A stretch of DNA of 64,000 bases from Bacillus sp. SD088 (GTDB lineage Bacteria > Bacillota > Bacilli > Bacillales > Bacillaceae_C), in assembly GCF_017355205.1 (NCBI RefSeq), contig NZ_JADIJK010000017.1:1-64000 (forward strand), given 5' to 3'. Shown here piece after piece: positions 25,480 through 34,145 of the stretch. The stretch's first letter is position 1; every line of letters starts with the position of its first letter. Under the pieces are notes generated by a model, which saw only the letters and a program-made list of their open reading frames with translations, was not told where the DNA came from and made no database searches. A program made the translations under genes and the position numbers.

Positions 25480-26163
25480 ATGAAGCAGACAATATTAGTT
25501 ATTGAAGACGACCAAATGATCCGCAATCTTATTAAGGTGTACTTGGAAAAGGATGGCTATGAGGTTATTGAAGCGGCTGATGGCCAAGAGGGGAAAGTAG
25601 CCTTTTTAACACATCACCCTTGTTTGATTATTCTCGATTTAATGTTACCGAAGTTAAGTGGGGAAGAATTTTGCAAGTGGGTGAAAACACAAGCGGCAAA
25701 TGAAGTGTCAATTATTATGCTTTCCGCTAAAACAAAGATTGACGAGAAAATTAATGGGCTTAAAATTGGTGCTGATGACTACTTAACCAAACCGTTTGTT
25801 CCAGACGAATTACTTGCTCATGTAGAGGCTGTATTACGACGAACCGGACAGTTTTGCCAAAAAATATCCTATGATGGGTTATGTATAAAACCGAGAAAAG
25901 GAGAAGTTTTATTATTCGATGAAGAGCTTACTTTAACCAAGCATGAATTTAATCTTCTCTATTATTTTATGGGAAATCCAAATATTGTCTTATCAAGAGA
26001 AAAGTTAATTGATCATCTATATCCAAATGCAGATAAAACAATATTAGATCGAACAATTGATGCACATATTAAAAAATTAAGAAGTAAAGTTGAAATAAAT
26101 CCGTCTTCCCCAACACGGATTCAAACGGTTCGAGGAATGGGGTATAAATTCGTTCATGAATAA
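25480..26163 (+). CDS. OmpR/PhoB family response regulator
   Basis: A 227-residue response regulator with receiver domain (DD at residues 10-11, phospho-acceptor in LIILDLMLPKLSGEEF, Lys in DDYLTKPF) and winged-helix effector domain ending TRIQTVRGMGYKFVHE. Its 3' end overlaps the kinase start by eight bases, as in most such pairs. By position it is the natural candidate to bind the TTTTCAT-N4-TTTTCAT elements at 22946, 31623 and 32545; this is an inference from co-location. Confidence 0.93.
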   Translation: MKQTILVIEDDQMIRNLIKVYLEKDGYEVIEAADGQEGKVAFLTHHPCLIILDLMLPKLSGEEFCKWVKTQAANEVSIIMLSAKTKIDEKINGLKIGADDYLTKPFVPDELLAHVEAVLRRTGQFCQKISYDGLCIKPRKGEVLLFDEELTLTKHEFNLLYYFMGNPNIVLSREKLIDHLYPNADKTILDRTIDAHIKKLRSKVEINPSSPTRIQTVRGMGYKFVHE

Positions 26164-27223
26164 ACATAAAAAGTCGTGGCTACCCAAGAAATTTCTGTTC
26201 CGTTTAACCTTTTTGAATATTATTATTGTCTCCTTATTTATTGTACTAAGTAGCCTAGCCATTTATAATACAGCATGTTTCTTAGTAGAAGGGATGAATG
26301 GAGCAAAACAAAAGCAGTTTAATTCAACGCTTTTTTATTACTTATGGATTTTTAGTCTTATTGCAATTTTGATTGGAAGTATTATTCATTTTTATTTAAC
26401 GAAAAAATTAATCCAACCTTTAAAAAGATTAATTGAGACTACAAAAAGTATGAAAAGAGGGAATTACCCTGAGTCACTTGAAGTTACTTCAAGTGATGAA
26501 ATAGGGCAATTAATAAGTAATTTTAATGAATTAGTTAATCAGTTAAAAGATAACCATGAACATCGAAAGAAATTAGTAATGGATTTATCGCATGAGTTAA
26601 GGACTCCACTATCGAATTTGAACGGGTATTTATATGCGCTAAAAAATGGAGTGATTGAGGGGGATGAAACATTATACCATTCGCTTTATAAAGAGTCTGA
26701 ACGGCTAACAAAGATGGTTACACAAATTGAAACCTTAAAAGAATGGGATTATATTTCAAAGCAATCTTTTTCTGATAAGGAAAAAATTGCTGTTGATCTA
26801 CTGATTAAAGAATCTGCGAAAATGTTTTTTTGGCAACTGAAGGATAAAAATATTCCAGTGGAAATTCATACAGAACGCGCTGAAATAAATATGCATAAAG
26901 AGGGAATTTTACAAGCTATTAGTAATTTAATTGATAATGCTATTCGATATTACGTAGGTATAGGTTCGATTACAATAAAGGGCGAAAAGTTGGAGAATGA
27001 ATATTATGTCTCTATCACCGGTCCAAGCCAAGAGATCCCAGCTGATAACAAAGATAAAATGTTTGAAAGGTTTTACCGAATTGATGGCTCTCGCAGTCGT
27101 GATACCGGAGGGGCAGGACTTGGACTTAGTATAACAAAAGAAATTATAGAACAACATCATGGCAAAATTGGCTATAAACCCAGTGAAGACAAAAACACAT
27201 TCTGGTTTACTCTGCCTTTATGA
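26156..27223 (+). CDS. sensor histidine kinase
   Basis: A 355-residue membrane kinase with two spans (FLNIIIVSLFIVLSSLAIYN and YLWIFSLIAILIGSIIHFYL) enclosing a short external loop of about 30 residues, a HAMP segment (KRLIETTKSMKRGNYPESLE), the H-box LVMDLSHELRTPLSNLNGYL, and N, G boxes (AISNLIDNAIRYY, GGAGLGLSITKEII). The small sensor loop contains a Cys near its start (NTACFLVEG), interesting for a kinase in a thiol gene cluster. Pair with the upstream regulator; stimulus unknown. Its stop codon lies at the base of a terminator hairpin. Confidence 0.92.
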   Translation: MNKHKKSWLPKKFLFRLTFLNIIIVSLFIVLSSLAIYNTACFLVEGMNGAKQKQFNSTLFYYLWIFSLIAILIGSIIHFYLTKKLIQPLKRLIETTKSMKRGNYPESLEVTSSDEIGQLISNFNELVNQLKDNHEHRKKLVMDLSHELRTPLSNLNGYLYALKNGVIEGDETLYHSLYKESERLTKMVTQIETLKEWDYISKQSFSDKEKIAVDLLIKESAKMFFWQLKDKNIPVEIHTERAEINMHKEGILQAISNLIDNAIRYYVGIGSITIKGEKLENEYYVSITGPSQEIPADNKDKMFERFYRIDGSRSRDTGGAGLGLSITKEIIEQHHGKIGYKPSEDKNTFWFTLPL

Positions 27224-27265
27224 AAAATACTTGTGTTACCTGATTCAGATAACATGAGTATTTTT
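27223..27265 (+). terminator. rho-independent terminator after the two-component system
   Basis: AAAAATACT pairs with AGTATTTTT, with a paired interior GTGTTA/TAACA. It follows the kinase stop directly. Confidence 0.75.
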
Positions 27266-27304
27266 GTTAACTGAAACAATCCATTTTGTAGTGGAATTGA
27301 AAAA

Positions 27305-28316
<1,012 letters not shown>

Positions 28317-28420
28317 TAATAGATTACAATAATCATTTCTACGAGATTCTAATAGGATGTAAAACAAAAGCAGACTTGGGAAAAGGGATTCAAACTAGCG
28401 ACTTCATTCAAGACGAGTTT

Positions 28421-28476
28421 TTGACAAATGACTTCGTTATGATTATAATTCGACTATTCAATTATTTAATTGAGTA
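28421..28476 (+). promoter_or_regulatory. promoter and ArsR-type operator 2 (ArsR-rhodanese regulator)
   Basis: Perfect-consensus TTGACA (28421-28426), 17-base spacer and TATAAT (28444-28449), then TATTCAAT-N6-ATTGAGTA (28455-28476). Layout is identical to operator 1, giving autoregulation of the regulator gene. Confidence 0.8.
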
Positions 28477-28496
28477 TATTTGGTGGTGGTTATAAA

Positions 28497-29156
28497 ATGC
28501 TCAATGAAAGAAATTTAAAAGATTTATTGTACCAGGAGTTTGCTAGAATAGGTAAAAGTCTTTCTAGCCCCAAACGCATAGAGATTCTTGATATTTTATC
28601 TCAAGGGCCAAAGTCAGTGGAATCACTATCAAAAGCAACTAACATGTCTGTGGCAAATGTATCTCAACATTTACAAACCCTTGCTAATTCAAGATTGGTA
28701 AAATCTCATAAGAAAGGGAACTTCGTGATTTATGAATTAGCAGATGCCGCCATTTCTGGCTTTTTAAAAAATGTGCATACTTTGTCAGAAAAACAGTTTG
28801 TTGAGGTTCAACAAATAAAACAGGGGTTTTTAAATACCAATCTTGGTTTGCATGGGATTTCGTTTTCAGAACTTCAAGATCGGATGGAAAAAGGTGAAGT
28901 TTTATTGTTAGACGTCAGGCCGAAAGAAGAATATGATAAGGCCCATATTCCCGGTGCTGTTTCTCTTCCAATTGAAAAGTTAAGAGAAAAACTCTCTTCC
29001 TTATCAACCACCCTTGATGTTGTGGCCTATTGCAGAGGGCCATACTGTTTGATGTCAGTAGAAGCAGTGGGGTTGTTAAAGACGAAAGGTATTAATGCCT
29101 TTCGTCTAGAAAATAGTGTTCAAGATTGGTATGAATTTCAAGAACACTTACATTGA
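28497..29156 (+). CDS. ArsR-family regulator fused to a rhodanese domain, copy 1
   Basis: About 219 residues. An N-terminal ArsR winged helix (SSPKRIEILDILSQGPKSVE and MSVANVSQHLQTLANSRLVK) is followed by a single rhodanese domain with LLLDVRPKEEYDKAHIPGAV and the active-site loop AYCRGPYCLMS, where Cys179 would carry a persulfide. Rhodanese-fused ArsR proteins are thought to sense or handle sulfane sulfur. The start is the ATG after GGTGGTGG. It is autoregulated by the operator just upstream and overlaps, in spacing, the MFS gene 22 bases later. It probably controls the four CAAT-N6-ATTG promoters in the region. Confidence 0.88.
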   Translation: MLNERNLKDLLYQEFARIGKSLSSPKRIEILDILSQGPKSVESLSKATNMSVANVSQHLQTLANSRLVKSHKKGNFVIYELADAAISGFLKNVHTLSEKQFVEVQQIKQGFLNTNLGLHGISFSELQDRMEKGEVLLLDVRPKEEYDKAHIPGAVSLPIEKLREKLSSLSTTLDVVAYCRGPYCLMSVEAVGLLKTKGINAFRLENSVQDWYEFQEHLH

Positions 29157-29178
29157 TTGGGGGAAGAAGGAGCTTATT

Positions 29179-30471
29179 ATGTCGGATGAAGCGAATGTTT
29201 TAGCACAAAGTTATATAGATCACCCAGAAAAAGTTAAGAAGTTATACAAACGCACATTAATGATTGTTGTAATTTCACAAATGTTTGGTGGAGCGGGATT
29301 AGCTGCTGGAATTACAGTAGGAGCACTGCTTGCCGAACAAATGCTAGGAACAAATGCATTCGCAGGACTTCCGGCAGCTTTATTTACTTTAGGCTCTGCA
29401 GGAGCTGCCCTGTTAGTAGGCAGACTTTCCAATCGTTTTGGCAGACGCATGGGTCTTGCCACTGGTTTTATAACAGGTGGACTTGGGGCTATTGGTATTA
29501 TTATTGCTGCCATGTTAAATAATGTGTTTTTATTATTTATTTTCTTACTTGTATATGGGGCAGGCTCTGCAACGAACTTACAAGCCCGCTATGCTGGCAC
29601 AGACTTAGCGACTGACAAACAGCGAGGCACTGCTGTAAGTGTAGCGATGGTTTCCACGACAGTTGGTGCTGTTGCAGGTCCGAATCTAGTGGATGTGATG
29701 GGAAAGGTTGCTCACTCGATTGGTGTCCCAGAATTGGCGGGGCCATTTATCTTGGCAACTGCTGCATATATCTTAGCTGGTCTTGTGTTATTTGCCCTTT
29801 TACGCCCAGATCCATTCATGATCGCCTTAAAAATAAATGCGAATAAACAAAGTACAGAATCCAAAGAAGTATCGAGGAAGAATCCAATCAATAAAGGAAT
29901 AGCAGTTGGAGCAATCATTATGGTGCTTACGCAAATTGTGATGACGGCCATTATGACCATGACTCCTATTCACATGGGGCACCATGGCCATAGTTTACGT
30001 GCAATTGGGCTTGTGATCGGCTTTCATATAGGTGCCATGTATCTCCCTTCCCTATTAACGGGAATTCTTGTTGATAAGATTGGTCGTTCTGCCATGGCGA
30101 TTGCTTCAGGTATTACGTTGCTCCTTTCGGGTGTCTTATCGGCGTCTGCACCAGGAGATTCTTTAGTTCTAATGATTATCGCTCTATCTTTACTTGGGCT
30201 CGGATGGAATTTTGGCTTAATAAGTGGTACGGCACTTATTGTTGATTCAACAGAACCCTCAACACGTGCTAAAACTCAAGGAACAGTAGATGTTTTTATT
30301 GCATTATCTGGAGCTTCAGGTAGTGCTATGTCGGGAATGGTTGTAGCTGGTTCAAGCTACGAAACCTTATCCCTTGTTGGCGGGATTTTGTCATTAATAC
30401 TTATCCCGGTCATGATATGGTCTATTGGTAGTAAAAAAGTCATTAAAAATAAAGAGATGAGAGAGCTGTAA
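29179..30471 (+). CDS. MFS transporter co-transcribed with the ArsR-rhodanese regulator
   Basis: A 430-residue carrier with 12 predicted membrane spans; motif A is RLSNRFGRRMGLATGF, with a repeated related loop LVDKIGRSAMAI in the second half. I start it at the ATG of MSDEANVL, after AAGAAGGAG; a longer reading overlaps the regulator. Co-transcription with a sulfur-sensing type regulator suggests it moves a sulfur compound such as thiosulfate, sulfite or a thiol, but the MFS sequence alone does not show the substrate. Confidence 0.85.
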   Translation: MSDEANVLAQSYIDHPEKVKKLYKRTLMIVVISQMFGGAGLAAGITVGALLAEQMLGTNAFAGLPAALFTLGSAGAALLVGRLSNRFGRRMGLATGFITGGLGAIGIIIAAMLNNVFLLFIFLLVYGAGSATNLQARYAGTDLATDKQRGTAVSVAMVSTTVGAVAGPNLVDVMGKVAHSIGVPELAGPFILATAAYILAGLVLFALLRPDPFMIALKINANKQSTESKEVSRKNPINKGIAVGAIIMVLTQIVMTAIMTMTPIHMGHHGHSLRAIGLVIGFHIGAMYLPSLLTGILVDKIGRSAMAIASGITLLLSGVLSASAPGDSLVLMIIALSLLGLGWNFGLISGTALIVDSTEPSTRAKTQGTVDVFIALSGASGSAMSGMVVAGSSYETLSLVGGILSLILIPVMIWSIGSKKVIKNKEMREL

Positions 30472-30512
30472 AGTATCTCAACTGGGGGATATGGTGGATA
30501 AAAACACTATAA

Positions 30513-30622
30513 GTGCGTGATCAAAAAGGAGGATAAAAAGGACCGAGAAGTTCGAGGCGGAAAAGCGAGCCAACGAAGAAATTCGAAGTGTCATTTTTAC
30601 CGGACTTTTTGAACATCCTCTA
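30513..30622 (-). repeat. interspersed repeat, family B (full copy, reverse orientation)
   Basis: About 110 bases with inverted ends (TCAAAAAGGAGGATAAAAAG and ACCGGACTTTTTGAACATCC). The middle contains TTCGAGGCGGAAAAGCGAGC. Related to the short copy at 16266-16332 and to a fragment at 49539-49566. The 30472-30809 gap has no gene. Confidence 0.65.
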
Positions 30623-30809
30623 TAAGATTTCTTCGTCAAAAGTGGGTTAATTGGAATGTTTAGGGAGGTGTTATAACTAATTAATTGGCTACGTTTTTCT
30701 GCGGATTCCATTATGACCAGGTACAATATCTTTGTGCCTGGGAGGAATAAGTATCAAATGTATAAGACAGTTTGTTGGTGAATGACAAAAAATTAAGGAG
30801 AGGTGTCTT

Positions 30810-31040
30810 ATGAAGCAAATTACAGTTTATACAACAAGTACTTGTCCCTACTGTGATATGATGAAAAATTTCTTGAAGGAAAATGAACTTCCTTTTAAAG
30901 AAGTAAACGTCCAGCAAGACCCGGATGCTGCAAACCGTTTAGTTCAAGCAACTGGCCAAATGGGAGTTCCTCAAACTGAAATAGAAGGCCAATGGGTATT
31001 AGGGTTTGATCCGGAAAAAGTTATGCAGTTAGTAGAGTAA
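30810..31040 (+). CDS. glutaredoxin (NrdH/Grx-like)
   Basis: A 76-residue glutaredoxin-fold protein with active site TSTCPYC (Cys12 and Cys15), the TGQMGVPQTEIEGQWVLGFD cis-proline and glutathione/thiol groove region, and the short terminal helix. Members with CPYC reduce disulfides using glutaredoxin, thioredoxin reductase or bacillithiol. It has a strong AAGGAGAGG site. It lies between the ArsR-regulated MFS gene and the ABM-like gene; no ArsR-type operator precedes it directly. Confidence 0.88.
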   Translation: MKQITVYTTSTCPYCDMMKNFLKENELPFKEVNVQQDPDAANRLVQATGQMGVPQTEIEGQWVLGFDPEKVMQLVE

Positions 31041-31155
31041 AAAAGCCTACATTAAGAGAGTAATGAAATCACTAAACAAATACACTGTTTAGTTTCAGAT
31101 GAATTATACAGAATGGGTCTTGAACTTTTATATGATCTTTATGTTTTTTCATCTA

Positions 31156-31179
31156 TTATTCAAATATGCAATTGAATTA
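31156..31179 (+). promoter_or_regulatory. ArsR-type operator 3
   Basis: TTATTCAAA-N6-ATTGAATTA, two mismatches from the operator at the thioredoxin-reductase-like gene and with the same six-base spacer. A TATTAT box overlaps its left end. It stands before the ABM-like gene. Confidence 0.6.
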
Positions 31180-31217
31180 ATGAATATAAAATTATGAAAA
31201 AATGGAGGCTGATTATT

Positions 31218-31514
31218 ATGACCACTACACCAAAAGCTTATCTACAAATTACTTTAGATATTGCTGCAGCCAATCGAGCAGACGCGGCAAAGGTTTATAC
31301 TACTTATAAGGAACCATTTTTGAAATCAATTCCTGGTGCAGTTTCTAAAGATCTTTTAATCCGTGATGAAGATGTTCAAGTATTACATGGTTTTAACAAT
31401 GTTGAAGAAGCTCAAGCTTATCTTCAAAGTGACCTTTTTAATAATGATGTTGTAACTGGATTAAAAGATTTATTAAATGCTGAACCAGAGATTAGAATTT
31501 ATAGCGTTAATTAA
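31218..31514 (+). CDS. small dimeric alpha-beta barrel (ABM-like) protein
   Basis: A 98-residue protein starting MTTTPKAYLQITLDIAAANR after GGAGGCTG. The pattern (strand, AADAAKVYTTY-type helix, LKSIPGAVSKDLLIRDEDVQ, LHGFNNVEEAQAYLQS helix, terminal strand PEIRIYSV) is that of the dimeric alpha-beta barrel / antibiotic-biosynthesis-monooxygenase-like superfamily. The reaction is not evident. Control by an ArsR-type operator of the same class as the sulfur genes is the main clue. Confidence 0.6.
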   Translation: MTTTPKAYLQITLDIAAANRADAAKVYTTYKEPFLKSIPGAVSKDLLIRDEDVQVLHGFNNVEEAQAYLQSDLFNNDVVTGLKDLLNAEPEIRIYSVN

Positions 31515-31560
31515 AGAAGCATTTTTAGATATCAAGCTCTATACAGTCTCTATATGATTC

Positions 31561-31600
31561 AAAAAAGCGATTCTAATGACTAAATTTGAATCGTTTTTTT
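31561..31600 (+). terminator. rho-independent terminator
   Basis: AAAAAAGCGATTC pairs with GAATCGTTTTTTT (one bulged base), ending in a T run after the ABM-like gene. Confidence 0.8.
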
Positions 31601-31622
31601 ATAATGCCTATTAGATTAGCCA

Positions 31623-31654
31623 TTTTCACCAAACCTTCATAAAGCTTTAGTAAT
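31623..31654 (+). promoter_or_regulatory. TTTTCAT-type direct repeat, probable response-regulator site 2
   Basis: TTTTCAC (31623-31629) and CCTTCAT (31634-31640) are 11 bases apart, followed after seven bases by TAGTAAT as the -10. The stretch TTCATAAAGCTTTAGTAAT is identical to that at 32558-32576 before the second TlpA gene. It is upstream of the sortase gene. Confidence 0.55.
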
Positions 31655-31772
31655 CTAGACATAGAGAGGTTTTTGCCTGGAGGGTATAACACTGGCATCA
31701 TCCATCACTCCTTTTCATATATCAACTTTTTCACAAATGATAAAAGTATAGAATGCTCTGAGGTGAATGAAT

Positions 31773-32351
31773 ATGGTAAGAAAGTTTTCATTAGTTCTTA
31801 TAATCGGTGGTACATTACTTCTTATTTATGGAGGTTTCCAATTATATAATTCAAAAGCAAAAGAAAATAAACGACTAGTCGAAGCTAAGGCCAGCATTTC
31901 AAAAGACGTGATTAAGGAAATTAATGATGCAAATCTATTTAATTATGATTCGATCGAAGAAGGAGATACGGTAGGCGTCTTTTATATTCCCAGACTGGAT
32001 CGAGAAATACCTATTATTGAGGGAACGAATGAAGAAGAATTATCTGAAGGCGTTGGTCACTACATTGGCACAGGATATCCAGGTGAAAATACGCAGATAT
32101 TATTATCCGGTCATCGTGATACCGTGTTCAGGCAATTTGGCGAACTAGAAGATGGAGATGAACTTCATGTTAAAATGGAACATGGTACATTTATTTATGA
32201 AATTCGGGATCATACCATAGTTGATGCCAATGACACAACTGTTATTGACCCAAATCGAACAGATGAAGTATTAACGGTATCAACTTGTTATCCTTTCTCC
32301 TTCATTGGGGATGCACCAGATCGCTACGTCATATTTGCTTATCCAAAATAA
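31773..32351 (+). CDS. class D sortase
   Basis: About 192 residues. An N-terminal span (FSLVLIIGGTLLLIYGGFQL) anchors the enzyme outside the membrane. The catalytic His is in LLSGHRDTVFRQFGEL (His114) and the Cys in LTVSTCYPFSFIGDAPDRYV (Cys172); the downstream Arg in DRYVIFAYPK completes the triad. Class D sortases link LPxTG/LPNTA-type proteins to the cell wall in Bacilli. No protein with a sortase sorting signal is present in this window, so its substrate is elsewhere. I start at the ATG seven bases after GAGGTGA rather than the one two codons earlier. Confidence 0.88.
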   Translation: MVRKFSLVLIIGGTLLLIYGGFQLYNSKAKENKRLVEAKASISKDVIKEINDANLFNYDSIEEGDTVGVFYIPRLDREIPIIEGTNEEELSEGVGHYIGTGYPGENTQILLSGHRDTVFRQFGELEDGDELHVKMEHGTFIYEIRDHTIVDANDTTVIDPNRTDEVLTVSTCYPFSFIGDAPDRYVIFAYPK

Positions 32352-32467
32352 AACGTAAAGGTTTTTCCTTCATCCAATAATCTGCTAATATAAACAATCT
32401 TCTTAATAGGAAAAGATCTTACAGAATGAAAGTGCATAATTGACTAGACATATATAGTTGATCAGTC

Positions 32468-32508
32468 AAAAAGGACGACTCGAAAAATAAATTCGGGACG
32501 TCCTTTTT
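32468..32508 (+). terminator. rho-independent terminator after the sortase gene
   Basis: AAAAAGGACG pairs with CGTCCTTTTT, with a partly paired TCGAA/TTCGG interior. Confidence 0.75.
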
Positions 32509-32544
32509 ATCCAGGAAACTAATTTAACAAGAATAATTATCTAA

Positions 32545-32576
32545 TTTTCATCAGATTTTCATAAAGCTTTAGTAAT
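32545..32576 (+). promoter_or_regulatory. TTTTCAT direct repeat, probable response-regulator site 3
   Basis: TTTTCAT (32545-32551) and TTTTCAT (32556-32562), 11-base period, then TAGTAAT (32570-32576) seven bases on. Same layout as at the sortase promoter. Upstream of the ccdA relic and second TlpA gene. Confidence 0.6.
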
Positions 32577-32599
32577 GTTGAAATTGAGCCCAAGGAGTA

Positions 32600-32808
32600 A
32601 TGTATGGATGAGGTTTGGCTTTGCCTTTTCCTCTGTTGATGTTTTTTCTGAGGCAACCAAGTGGATTACTCGACATAGCCAAATAATCATGAAAATAGGT
32701 GCTGTGATTATGGTTGTTATGGGTCTTATCTTATTAATCGTTCAAATATCATGTCATCGAATTTCTCATGGAATGAGTTCAAGATACATGGTTCGAATAT
32801 TAGGGTGA
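32600..32808 (+). pseudogene. ccdA relic (internally deleted second copy)
   Basis: An intact AAGGAGTA and ATG are followed by TATGGATGA, i.e. a stop at the fourth codon. After it, in another frame, ATKWITRHSQIIMKIGAVIM and VVMGLILL match GSTKWIVRHSGIIMKVGAVI and MIIMGLVLF in the C-terminus of the intact CcdA at 23655-24413. The first four or five spans are missing and the last residues (YMVRILG versus WLSRLG) are frameshifted. The promoter and the downstream TlpA gene persist. Confidence 0.82.
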
Positions 32809-32822
32809 AGGGGTAATAAGGA

Positions 32823-33401
32823 ATGAAAAATGCGGTTTTAGTTGTCATAGTTATAGGATTACTTGGTTGGATAACTTATGATTTAATAGCTGCTTCAAAT
32901 GAAAACACTGCTGGGGAATATGGTAGTGCTGCCTCAGAGCAAATATATAATTCGGGAGAAATTAGCGATTATAGTAATTCAGGAATTCGTAAAGGTGAGC
33001 TCGCTCCTGATTTTGAACTTACTACTTTAGACGGAGAAGCAGTGAAGTTGTCGGATTATAAAGGTAAACGAGTCATGTTAAACTTTTGGGCAACATGGTG
33101 TCCCCCATGCCGCGCTGAGATGCCTGATATGCAAAAGTTTCAAGATAATAAAGATGTGCAAGTATTAGCTGTGAACTTATCTGAAACAGAATCGAGCCTC
33201 GATAATATTCCGAAATTTGTTGATGAATTAAACCTGTCGTTAACAATTCCTTTGGATAAGGAATCAGCTGTTTCAAAAGAATATCGAGTTGTGGCGTATC
33301 CTACAACCTATATGATTGACTCTGATGGGCGCATTCAATTTATCGCAATGGGGGCAATGAATTATGATTTTATGGTAGAGCAGCTTGAAAAGATGCAATA
33401 A
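32823..33401 (+). CDS. membrane-anchored TlpA/ResA-like thioredoxin, copy 2
   Basis: A 192-residue paralogue of the protein at 24433-24987. N-terminal span AVLVVIVIGLLGWITYDLIA, a Ser/Asn-rich linker, then the thioredoxin domain with NFWATWCPPCRAEMPDMQKF (Cys93, Cys96) and cis-proline in VAYPTTYMID. Its own ccdA has decayed, so it must now be reduced by the CcdA encoded 9 kb upstream. It is preceded by the response-regulator-type box and so may be induced separately from copy 1. Confidence 0.9.
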   Translation: MKNAVLVVIVIGLLGWITYDLIAASNENTAGEYGSAASEQIYNSGEISDYSNSGIRKGELAPDFELTTLDGEAVKLSDYKGKRVMLNFWATWCPPCRAEMPDMQKFQDNKDVQVLAVNLSETESSLDNIPKFVDELNLSLTIPLDKESAVSKEYRVVAYPTTYMIDSDGRIQFIAMGAMNYDFMVEQLEKMQ

Positions 33402-33439
33402 GTCCCATCTACCCTATAAACCTCTTAGGGGGAAATAAT

Positions 33440-33775
33440 GTGAAAATAAACAAGAATAGGTATTTGGTTATCTTGATGGTATTAATCGGAATAATTGTTA
33501 TTTCTAGCTTTTTCATACCTAAAGAAACTAAGCCATCACCTAGTACAAGAGTTATTATTGATAATACTTACAGAACGTACATTGCTCCGATGTGTTTTGA
33601 CAAAGCAGATGTAACAAATTGGATTGATGAGACTAGTTTAAAAAAAGCAAAAGAGTTAAATTATAAACCTCATTCATCATGTACAGAGAATGCTTTAAAA
33701 GGCGAAAAGGATACACTGTTTACAAGTATACTAGGGGAGTTAGGTATATTAGAAAATAAATGGAGAAATTGGTAA
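33440..33775 (+). CDS. small membrane-anchored protein of unknown function
   Basis: A 111-residue protein with one N-terminal span (YLVILMVLIGIIVISSFFIP) and an exported domain containing two cysteines (YIAPMCFDKADVTNWIDE and HSSCTENALKG). I do not recognise it. GTG start after GGGGGA. The two external cysteines, the position 38 bases behind a TlpA-like thioredoxin and ahead of a cytochrome gene make it a plausible redox client or partner; this is inference. Confidence 0.6.
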   Translation: MKINKNRYLVILMVLIGIIVISSFFIPKETKPSPSTRVIIDNTYRTYIAPMCFDKADVTNWIDETSLKKAKELNYKPHSSCTENALKGEKDTLFTSILGELGILENKWRNW

Positions 33776-34022
33776 ATGAAAAATCGTATTTGTGGTGAAG
33801 GATAAAGGATTGGTCTAATTTTTATAGATTTATTTATATAAAGTTAATAGTATGATTGCACGGATTTAATTAACCCGGAAGGAAAAAAGCCCTAATCGAA
33901 GTTGGAGAATTGAACGAAATAAAAGGAATGAAGGAATTACAAAAAAAGTTCTTAATTAGGTTATTAAAAGAGTGAATCAATTTATTTGACCTTGAAATTT
34001 TTTTAAATCATTAGCAAAATAA

Positions 34023-34038
34023 TCAATTGAATAATTGA
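34023..34038 (+). promoter_or_regulatory. ArsR-type operator 4
   Basis: TCAAT-N6-ATTGA with the same spacer as operators 1-3, downstream of candidate TTGAAA (33993) and AAAATA (34016) boxes and 108 bases before the dihaem lipoprotein start. Weaker arms than the others. The 33776-34145 gap holds no gene. Confidence 0.5.
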
Positions 34039-34145
34039 AAAAAGGAAACGTTTACTTTGGAATCTATACTAAAAACCTAAAATGTATCCGTTTTCAGTCA
34101 GTCCTAAGGATATTCTTATAATTGGAATAAAGAGGTGTTGAATCT

